A stretch of DNA of 64,000 nt from Owenia fusiformis (lineage: Eukaryota; Annelida; Polychaeta; Sabellida; Oweniidae): assembly GCA_903813345.2 (NCBI GenBank), contig CAIIXF020000009.1, positions 5,820,030 to 5,884,029 of the forward strand. The letters run 5' to 3'. This document shows, piece by piece, positions 40,001 to 52,000 of this stretch. Position numbers and translations under genes: made by a program. Within the stretch, counting starts at the first letter, position 1, and each line of letters begins with the position of its first letter. The notes beneath the pieces are model-generated. The model searched no databases. It saw only the letters and a program-made list of their open reading frames with translations, and was not told where the DNA came from.

Positions 40001-43000
40001 CCAATCAGATTGCAGCTTTACAATTATCTTATTCTCGATGCTTGCATCGTGATTCACAAGTTTTCAGTTGTTTCTACCTCTAGACCCAGTCAAAGGGATG
40101 ATGGATAGCAAGAATGGGAAGGCATACCTCTCTAAAAGCAAATGATCCAGATACTCAGAAATGTGTCCTCTTTGAACTTCTCCAGGGTATTTTCACAAGT
40201 AGAATGCTCAGTTTTTACACGTTTAATATTTTGAATCTATTTCAGATCCTGCGATTCATGAATGATGCTAACCTCAGTGGCAAGAGAGAGCTTGCCCTGG
40301 CTGCTTACATTGTACATATGGTAAGTGGATATACTCATTTTGTGAGTTTTTTAAAACATGATTAATTTATGTACAGTGACAGCTGTCTAATCAGAATGCC
40401 ATTGGGACTGGCCAAAAGTGTTCAGATTGGCAGGTGTTCACATTTCAAGGATTTTAACATGGTGACCTACAGACCTATGGGAGATTAAAAATAGGATCAC
40501 AAAAGTGTTCACAACAAAGGTTTTCAGATTAGAGTGGTATAGATATTCAGGTTTTACTCCATACAACTTGGATATTTTGCTCCAAGACGTGTCCACAATT
40601 CGAGAATGTTGCCCTTTGATATTACGATGTGTCAAAAGATATTTAGACATCCTGGTAAAAACAGAATGAACCAGTTTTCATGGTGTTTTTCTCTATAAAG
40701 ACTTTAATGTTATCTAGCCCAGTTCAAAACTATCTGGTTTTAGCTGGCACTTATATCACACATTGATTGCGTGATATGAATGGAACAATGTGACATGAAT
40801 ATAACAACATGAACAATTCATTATGTATTTTACATGTTCAGCTTAAGATTATGTTACATAAATAGATAAACTACATTTTATTACATTATGTATTGTAGGG
40901 TATATCTAGTGAGGGGCTTAGAGATGAAATCTATGTACAGCTATGCAATCAGACCTGGGGCAATGATAACCCTGCTAACTGTGAGAGAGGATGGTGGCTC
41001 ATGGCTAATTGCCTCAGTTGTTTCCCACCCTCATCCACCAGCAGCAAGTATCTCCTCAAGTAAGTCATGTATTCATACTCATTATAAAGTAAGTCATGTA
41101 TTCATACTCATTATAAAGTTAGTCATGCATTCATACTCAGTATAAAGTTAGTCATGCATTCATACTCATTATAAAGTTAGTCATGTATTCATACTCATTT
41201 TAAAGTTAGTCATGTATTCATACTCATTATAAAGTTAGTCATGGCTTCATACTCATCATGAAGTTAGTCATGTATTCATACTCGTCATAAAGTTAGTCAT
41301 GTATTCATACTCATTATAAAGTAAGTCATGCATTCATACTCATCATAAATGCAAAGAGCTCAGGCTCATAAATGAATAAATGCAAGGAGGTCAGACTTGT
41401 AAATGAATAAATGCAAGGAGCTCAGGCTCATAAATGAATAAATGCAAGGAAGACTGACTCATAAATGAATAAATGCAAGGAGGTCAGACTCATAAATGAA
41501 TAAATGCAAGGAGGTCAGACTCATAAATGAATAAATGCAAGGAGCTCAGGCTCATAAATGAATAAGTGAAAGGAAGTCAGACTCATAAATGAATAAATGC
41601 AAAGAGCTCAGGCTCATAAATGAATAAATGCAAGGAGGTCAGACTCATAAATGAATAAATGCAAGGAGCTCAGGCTCATAAATGAATAAATGCAAGGAGG
41701 TCAGACTCATAAATGAATAAATGCAAGGTCAGACTCATAAATGAATAAATGCAAGGAGGTCAGACTCATTAATGAATAAATGCAAGGAGCTCAGGCTCAT
41801 AAATGAATAAGTGAAATGAGGTCAGACTCATAAATGAATAAATGCAAAGAGCTCAGGCTCATAAATGAATAAATGCAAGGAGGTCAGACTCATAAATGAA
41901 TAAATGCAAGGAGCTCAGGCTCATAAATGAATAAATGCAAGGAGGTCAGACTCATAAATGAATAAATGCAAGGAGGTCAGACTCATAAATGAATAAATGC
42001 AAGGAGGTCAGACTCATAAATGAATAAATGCAAGGAGGTCAGACTCATAAATGAATAAATGCAAGGAGGTCAGACTCATAAATGAATAAATGCAAGGAGG
42101 TCAGACTCATAAATGAATAAATACAAGGAGCTCAGGCTCATAAATGAATAAATGCAAGGAGGTCAGGCTCATAAATGAATAAATGCAAGGAGGTCAGACT
42201 CATAAATGAATAAATGCATGGAGCTCAGACTCATAAATGAATAAATGCAAGGAGCTCAGACTCATAGAAGAATAAATGCAAGGAGCTCAGACTCATAAAT
42301 GAATAAATGCAAGGAGGTCAGACTCATAAATGAATAAATACAAGAAGGTCAGACTCATAAATGAATAAATGCAATGAGGTCAGACTCATAAATGAATAAA
42401 TGCAAGGAGCTCAGGCTCATAAATGAATAAATGCAAGGAGCTCAGGCTCATAAATGAATAAATGCAAGGAGGTCAGACTCATAAATGAATAAATGCATGG
42501 AGCTCAGACTCATAAATGAATAAATGCAAGGAGGTCAGACTCATAAATGAATAAATGCAAGGAGCTCAGGCTCATAAATGAATAAATGCAAGGAGTTCAG
42601 GCTTCTCAAACTAACTACCTCATTTTTACAGTGATAGAGCCTAGCTTACCTTGTTCAGCACTCTAGCCCGCTCAGCCAACCATGAAAAAGGTTGTTTCAT
42701 CAGTCAATCTGACTAAACCGAACAGGTGTTAACGCTAAAACACACTAGAGGCAACACACTAACACTCTCAATTAGCTCGATTGTCATGTAAATACATATT
42801 ATTAACGGAACAACTAATCCCCAAAGAACCATAGTCTTTCACATTCTCGTATAAGTTCATGTGTAGCCAATTATCTACATGTTCAGCTCACGAAATAATG
42901 ACATATACATTGTTCATGTGTTCATCAAGGATTTATTTCACTTAAATTTTGAGACTATTCTCATCATACAAAATTAGATACCACAAAATTTCAAGATATC

Positions 43001-46000
43001 TTCAAGTTCTTAATTTCAGGTATTCGAGAATTCTTAAGTGTTAAGTATGTTAGATATCTGTTTACTTTTAAGGATTGTTTGTTTGTAGTTGTTATCAGTT
43101 GACCTCTTAAAGATTATGCTCATGTTACTCATACATTATTCGATTAGAGCAACAGATATATTTACACCCCCCTCAATAAGTGTGGCAAATGGAGGTACCC
43201 ATTGTATAGCATTTTAAGGCTTGTTAAAGTTTGGATCATTAACAGGTACACAGAAAGGAGGCATTCAATTGCCAATCTTTTTTGCGGGGAAGTATAAGTA
43301 TGAAGACATTTGTATAGTAGTTCGGGACATGTAGCTTTGTAGTATTTCTGACAATTACCACTTACTACTGATCTTTTTGTCACCTTGAAAATTGTTTCAA
43401 ATGATTACCATCGTTAAATGTTTCTACTGACATCTCAGGTTAAAATGATGAATTTGAGTGCAGTTTTGGCTATTTTCTTTATCAAACCTGATTTTTATGA
43501 ATGCAGTTAACTGAATTAATCTTAGAAAGCATTGATCTAGCATCGAGTTGATTTTTATTTTTTTTTTTATTATTATGATGATTCAATAGTGTAATATTTA
43601 GTATTTTATATATATCTTTACAGATATATTTCTGACCAAGCATACAATGGTTACAAAGCCTACTGTCAGCACAAGCTACTGCAATGCACAGACCACAAGG
43701 AAGGCATTCTAGCAAGAACTTACCCCATTAACTTGCTAGAGTCGCGAGCAGCCAGAAAACGTGCCAACATGGCCGTAGAGGTCCAATTCACAGATGGTAA
43801 GGGAAAACAATCAGTTGGGTCCCATTAGTTTAGGTACATGTTAGCAATACTGAAGCAGGGGTGTAACTTTGGCCCAAATATGGGCGAGGCATACCTAAAC
43901 AGGCGAGGCAAAACTCAACCGAAAGAGGCTGTTTATCATGTTATACATAATTCGGGCATATTTTATGGGACATTGATTTACAACTTTGAAGTGCTACAAT
44001 TCAACCAGTCTTTATAAATCATCACTTCTGACCTTGAGTGTGTTGTTAGTGGATCAAATCCATTCTTTGGTAAATTTGAATGCACTTCGAAAAAAGTCTC
44101 ATTGAGAATTAACTTTTTTATTATTTATTTCAACTTTGAATTTATTTCTTCAGGAGAAAAAGGAAAAGCTCACTGCGAATCCTGGACAACTGGCGAGGAG
44201 CTAACAGCCCACATTCTACGTTCCCGTCATGTTGCCCAGAGTTCCCATGGCTGGACAGTCGCATTGAAAGATGACAGAGACATCTATGAGCTCAGCGGGA
44301 CAGATTATGTCATGGATTTAATAGCAGAATTGGAACAACCACCTAACTTTCCATGCAATAAGTCGTACTTCCTGATATCAAGAGATAAGGGATATAGGGA
44401 AACACCCGGACATAAAAGACCTGGAACGTAAGAGGGAACAGTTTCATTTCTTTTATACTCGTACATGTACCATAATATGAACTTTATCAGTTTCAAGAGC
44501 TGGTGACATATTGTTACAGCCAACATTTTTTGTGACTTGCATTTGGCATACACTTTTGTAACTAGTGGCAGGTGGTGACCTTTTGTCAATGCCTTGCTTT
44601 AACTTTTACTTTTAAAATTTTTAAGTACATATAACATCAACAAACAAATGGCAAATTTATTTTTAGTTATCACAGAATTGCAACTATGCATTAAGTTTGT
44701 AGTTAGCCATCCAGTTAAATATATACTGAAGCACATCTTTGATGAAACATGCACATGTATGAAATATACTGTATGTGTGTATGAAATATATGAAATACTG
44801 AATTTGCTTAAAAATACTTGTTGTATCTCCAGGCAACATGATCCTGATAAGATAAACATCATGGAACTAAGTGATCTTGGTATTAAGGAACTTGACCGCC
44901 CGATCCCAGTTCCTCTGCCAGAAGCCCCAAGTTTGGACAGGGGACCATCTGATGAGGACAATGAGTTCAATGTGGCCATAAGAAATCGCCATTTAAGAGC
45001 ATCAGAGAAAGAGCGCCCAACACCAAAGAAAGCACCTCCCCCTCCCGCTCCTCTTTCCGTGCCCCCAGCCTTGCCACCTCCAAGGGAAAGTCCCCCTTTA
45101 CCTAAGAAGGAGGAGTTTTTTGCGAATGGTACTGGAGACGATCTCGGCCCATCAAGAATGAATGATCGATACAGAGCTGAGAAGGATATTGCTCTTGCCA
45201 GAAATAAGCTGAACCAAAGATATAATGAGCTTGAAGAGACTGATGGCAAGCCAGCAAAAGGAGGATTGAATAGCAGATATACTGATAAAAAGGGCAAAGT
45301 CAACGACCCAGATTTATCAAAGAATAAATTAAACGAACGCTACAATGCAAAAACCAATGGGCATGTACCAAATGGTAACGTCAAATCACAAATGAATCGA
45401 GATAGAACTTTTTCACTTGGATCAGAGGGCGCTACTTCAGCCCCCAGAGATATGGATGTCTGGCTCGATCGAGTATTTGATCCCGTACTTGATGATGAAA
45501 ATGTGAATGATCTAAGTGATGCTAGATCAGTTGAAAGAGTCCTTAGAGGAGGGGGGAAAGGTATCCCAGGAGTCACCTCACAGGTAATCATTTCCCATGA
45601 TTCTTTAATTCTTAAATTATGACTGAATTGTATAATTCCTGTACTTAATTTGATTGAATTTCATTTAAAAAGTTTTTAAATTGATGTAACACACACTAAA
45701 ACTTAAGTTAAAACAAATATTAATTGATACAGAATGGAGATATTAGAACTAGAAGGCTCAAATCTAGTAAGTACATTTTTCCTGATCAAAAGAATCTTGA
45801 CATGCATGCAAAAAGAATATGTTTGGAGAAATATAACAATGAGGCCTGAGCAATAGCAACAAATAATACATGGAGATGTATCTACTAAAATAAAACCCAT
45901 GGGTAGGGTAATTGCATCCAGTGTATGTATCCAAAAAATCATATTTGAATTTCTCCGACCTCAGATAGTATAACATACACTCCCCTCATAAGTTTGGCAT

Positions 46001-49000
46001 ATTTGACATATTTTAAAGCTTGCATGTTTATGTGTGACAATTTTTTCTCTCATTTTCATTCATTCATCTTCTCATCATATTTTTGCCTTATGTCTGTATT
46101 TATTTGTGAATATGTCTTAAGTGACAGATGAGTTTATTGCAATCTGTTTATCATACATGTATTATTAAATTATGCAAGAAATTCTGGAGAAAAAAATTTG
46201 AAAAGATTCATCAAATTATGTTGCCAACAAAAACAGACTTTAACATGCTCCTCAAAGGGTCACCAGGATTGCCAAACTTATGGTGGGGGGTGTAGATGCA
46301 TGTTAGAATATTAGAATGAAATAACATATGAACCTTGTAATATATAATGTGTGATTTGAATGTAGCCTGCTGGACCTATGGGTCTAACTGTGAACACTTC
46401 ACTGGCTAACGGTGGTATGGGTGTGGGCGGTGTACTAGGTGCAGGGGTACCCTTAGGACCTACAGGTACGTGTTATAGGAGCCTTTAACTCTAATTAAGG
46501 ATGTGTGTTTGTAGAGTAGTTCAGCAGAGTATGCTTAGTCCAGCACAATTACACTGCCATGTTTAAATGTTGCTTTTCGTGAATCCGAAACTTGTAAATG
46601 TCACAAGTGGAGATGAGATAAGAAATTTTCCACCATAAACACACAACTCATAACACGTCATGATCCGTTTTTCTTTTTCACATGCATTTCATCCATTTCA
46701 CATCTTTTGCTTCAGTGCACACTTTGAGCACTTTTGCTTGATTGTGCCAGGTCTCATATAGTGTGTAGTTGTTGATAGATCAATGCAAAGAGATGTATAA
46801 TATTCATATTGATGATATTAGGCATGTTGGGCATGTAGAAATGGGTATTGGTGGTCCCCTCGTTACGAAATTCAGCCTCTCCCTTTGTGGAATTAGTGCC
46901 CAGAGGCAGTTTGGTCCAACCCTCGTGTGCATAAAGCTTGATCAATGAATGCATCTCACTCTAGCATCATTCTGCAGTTAACCCTTGAAATAAAGTTTAC
47001 AAGATGCTTCAATACATCAATGATTGCCCAAAAGTCCCCAATTCCAAATTGTCCATTTTTCATTCCCATAAGATCTTTGACTGTTGCATATTCTGATAAT
47101 TACAATGAATGTTACAGCTTTCTTTCAAATCTTTTGATCTCAATATGGTGATCCTCTAACCTGATATATGAATTGTCACTGATCTTTTAGAATCTATTTA
47201 AGGCAGAATCAGAGCTATATACCAACATTTGTAAGAATAGTTCTATGAATTTTTCTTGGCTATGTCATATTTTGGATTATACATAGCACGTTGGTTATCA
47301 TTTGTAAATATTTAAGGATTTAAGCCTGAACCATTCCACGAAGATGTTGTTTCAAAATCTTCAAAAAGTTTAGGTAACAATATCTGAGTTGAATGAAGCA
47401 ACCACAATACATTTAGTCTTGGGCTTAAATTCTTTTCACACATTGCAAAAATATTTTCTATAAAATTACTTAAAAGATACAAAATCACAAAAAGAACATA
47501 TTTTCAATGACACCTTTTGCAAGGGTCAAGTTTTGGAAAACTCAATTTCAATCTCAATCGCTTAGCAACTGTACACAACAAATGCATTATTGATATTTCA
47601 CACACTGTTCATTATGTGAATACTCTGTTCGGATTGGCTGGAATCGGACACACCTTGCCTAGCTATATGCGAATACAGTTTTATCAACTCATGTACTCGT
47701 ATCTCTGATTCTGTATCATCAGTAGTTGCAAATGTTATTTGTTTAAATCTTTTTACTCCCAATATTTGATTCCATTGTATCATATACAGTATACAATAAT
47801 ACAATATAATACAATACATAAAGTGCTTCATATGTCTTAACTATTGCCCCTATTCCCTCTTTTGTATTTGCTTTCTGTGTCAGTACACTAGATATTATTA
47901 TTATTTAGTAATCGCAATTTTTTGTAGTCCAAACACAAAATTGGCAGATTTGGAGAAAATTTTTACTTTGCTTTAAGAGTATTTATATCATTTAAATTCA
48001 AGCATTTTAAAGTTAAGAGCTCTTTTCTAGGTTTTTTTTACTAAATACTATAATTATAAGTATATATATATATATTGTCAGTAATTTTTTTGTGTTTTAT
48101 ATATAGTGTTTTTAGGTTTGTGTGATCTTTGCCTATCATTGTTTAGACATCTGTCAAATGAATGTCAATTTGGCAATGTAAAATTTATATTATTATATCT
48201 TGGAGATTCATATTCTCAAATAAGAAGTTACTAACCCTTCTCTTTTAGATCAAATTGATACTGAAGGTCTAAACCTCAAAGAGAAAAATGTCAAGAATTT
48301 TTACCATACCTTGGATATGGAAAGGGATAAAGAGATATTGGGAGTTGAGTCAGAACCCAAAGAACCTCCAAGTAAATCTATCATTAAAAAACTAATCCCC
48401 AAGGGTAAAGATCCCAAATTAAAATCTCCTGAAAAGAGTCAAGATTCAAAAGATTCGCCTAATACCAAAAATGAAGGCCCCCCAGTACCCCCTAGAAATG
48501 AAGAGCAAGGTCCAATCGATAATTCCTACCTTACCTTGCTTGATCCGAGAGCTAGTTCTACCTCAGAAGATTCCTTTATGGAGAAAGCTAATGCAATTCT
48601 TGAAGATTACCTACAGCCTGTGAAGACACCAGACAAAACTGCAAACCCTGCTGTTGCCAGTGCTCCTTCAAATGCTACCACCACAAAAGATCCAGATAAA
48701 CGAAACTCTGGATATGAGAGGCCAAAGCTATCAAAACGAGAGCTATATGATATCAAAAAGAAGTCTCAGGCTCACTATGATCCAAATGCAGTCAGCTACA
48801 CTGCACTCCAGCCAAAGATCAAGGAGAAAACAGAACCAAAAGATCCAGTGAAAGGGGCAAATAATGTTACAAATGTAAGAGTAACTCCACCAACAAATAA
48901 AGATGTTAACAAAGAACAAAAGGTAAACAATGTTAAAAAAGAACCAGAGGTGAAAGCCACCCAACCTAAAGCAAACATTCCAAAACCAATAGATGACACT

Positions 49001-52000
49001 AGCCAGATGAAAAGTAAATTAAATGACAAGAAACCAGTCACTCAAACTCAAACACAAGCCAAACCAGCTACTTCCAAAACTCCAGTATCAAATGACAATA
49101 ACCCTGTTGCCCAATCACAACCAAAGGCTCCTGAGGTAAAGCCTGATAAGACAAAGGAGAATGCCAAGGAATCTGAACCTAATGAACCCAGAATCATTGT
49201 AAAGGCATCAACAAAATTTGATGAGAAAATTCCTAAAGTGAGCCTCAAGGATCGGAAAGCTCTATTCCTTCAGACAGATGCACCTAAATTCCCTGAACCC
49301 ATTAACCAGAAGAAAACAAAAACTACAGCTGATGAGAATATTTATACACCTGAACCAGATAAAGGAACAGTTATAGCACATTTTGAGGATCCTTCATTCG
49401 AACCACCTCCACCATTACCAGTTCCAACTGTTCCTGAAATTGAACCTGTAGCCACCAAAGTCTCAATTCCCACTCCAGTGGTTTCAAAGTCTGTTACTTT
49501 TGGTACACCTCCATTGGCTACACCACTTGTGCCAGTAAGTAAAATAACAACCACTGGGATCAAGAATGTCACCCCAATTGAAGCCCAAAGTATTTCAACT
49601 ACAGGGGTTCAGACTCAGCTCCCATTTCCAGTCTCAAACCCACAGGGCCAGACACCCTTTCCTTCAGCATATGGAGGTATGAATTCAAAGCCATGGTCAT
49701 CATTCTTGCTAGATTTCAAAGCAGTTCATTTGAGCATGTTTATGTTGTCTTGCACATACATATTTGTAGTTATGCACTATAAATGCATTTGTAGTTATGC
49801 ACTATAAATGTACTATTTATGTCGTATTTATCATTTTCATTTTCGACTTTAATCTTGATGGCAGAATTCTATCACATATTTTCGTGAGAAATTATTTTAT
49901 TTTTGAAATTCAAAGATTTAGTGCTTTAAAGGAGTGCTTTGAAATGCTAGCTAGGATCAGATGAGGCAAATGTAATCCACAAATTGAAGCTTTTAGGTGT
50001 ATCATTTGATGCTACATTGCTTCAGATCCTGCCACCAATGTCCAAAGCTTCATAATTTAAGATTTCTAGCTTTACCTTCAGATGTATCCTAGGAGAGATA
50101 TTTCATACTGGTTCTTTTAACTGAACATTATCTCATTTGATACCCTTTAGGTACTGTAGACATCGTTCCAGCTATTCAGAATCAGAATCCTATAGGTATT
50201 CTAGGCAACACCCCAGAAATTCAGAATCAGAATCCTATAGGTATTATAGACATCACACCAGACATTCAGAATCAAAATCCTATAGGTATTCTAGGCATTA
50301 CATCAGAAATTCAGAATTTAGAATGTAAGTTTTCCTCCATTGATACATGAAACCATTTCAGGTTTCTAGATGTGATTATCTTTTATTTAGAGTTTATCCC
50401 TATAACCTATACCTTCTTTACACTTGCACTAGATGGATTGGTCTTAATATTCGTTATCATTCTTCTCTGTTGAGTCCATTTACTGTTTTCTAGATGTGCC
50501 TTGTTGATAATTTGACCATTGCCTCTCTTAATTAAGGCTGTGTCTTATACATGGACTTGTATTATCCTTCTCTCAAAGTCTGATTCTGACAATATCAAAC
50601 TTCCAATTTTGTCCTATTAATTCTCAACTTTCAGTGATTTTAAGTTATATCTAAGTTTTAATTTAATTTGATATGTTCCCATCATCCTGAGGCTATTTTA
50701 TTGGCGTCTCTCCCTAGATTTTGAAATTAAACACCGCTCACATCCTTTGTTTTTCATATGGAATAGCCATATTGCTGTAGTTTCATCGTCACTCAACCTC
50801 ATTGTATGCAACATCAGCATCATAGTGTTAGGATAATGCCCTATGTCATATTGTGTTAGGATAATGCCCTATGTCATATTGTGTTAGGATAATGCCCTAT
50901 GTCATATTGTGTTAGGATAATGCCCTAAGTCATCTTGTTCATCAATAGATACATCCTTATTAACTTCCCTGCTTCTTCCATATCACAGATCAGTGACCAA
51001 AGCTCTACCAATTTCTTGTAGAATTCATGGGTCTAAATTTAATATAAATGGCATAGTAACTCAAGACCAGATGACTGAAACATTTGGTTGAGTTTAAGAG
51101 AGAAACTTTACAGAGAAAGAAAATATTAGCAATTATTCAGACAATTCAGAAGAAAAATCATTTTTCACTCTTGACAATGAACTTGGGAGATGATTGCCAA
51201 TATGTTAAATTATGGCAGTCCTGTGTTCAACCTTAGTCTATTCCCATGTACATCTGTATGACCTTGACATTTAAATCTTAAGTATAGTCTATACATTGCT
51301 ATTTCTTGTAAATATGAACTCCTTTTCATATTTCAGATTCCCTATCTGACCCTGATCTTGATGCCTTAATCCTTCTTAACAAGACCCCTAGTCCAAGTCC
51401 TGACCCTACTCATACCCCCGGGCATAAACCCGACCCGAAACCATTTAGCTCCAATGTTACCCAGCCTAAAGCTATTTTACCTGACATCCATCAATCCAAA
51501 GGCTCTCGCAATGATCACCACTCTGAACAACTACCTATGTCCCATTTCAAACTTCCAAATTTTAGCCTACCTAGAGTTTCTGCTAAGAAGCAAGCTGCCC
51601 CTCCTAGAACAGATAAAGAAAAACAACCTGTTCCTAAGTTAGACAACAAGAAATTGCACCTCATTGATAATGACACTAAGAAAAGAAAATCTCTCCCGAG
51701 AGTGGATAGCAAAAAGGCCCAACCTCCCAGACTGGATGACAAGAATGCATTCCCTCCATCATCCCTCCCTAGAATGGAAAACAAGAAAACTAAAGTGAAT
51801 GCTAAGCATGCATTCAATCCTAAAATGGATTGTGATTTGGTTCCTTCTAAAAAGGATAACAAAAAGTCAAGTCTTCCAAAATCTGGTCATAAATCAGGTC
51901 ATTCTTCCACTCAAAAAGGCCACCATCAACTATTGCCCCTGCCAAGAAGGAACTCGGCAAAATCACCATTACCGTGTATATCATCAAAACATGTATCACA

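Noticed and set aside
41346-42603. CRISPR-like direct repeats
   Set aside because: The units are head-to-tail with no unique spacers and the DNA is clearly eukaryotic.
44599-45303. 234-codon minus-strand frame
   Set aside because: Antisense to exon 14; arises from its codon bias (Pro/Ser-rich shadow).
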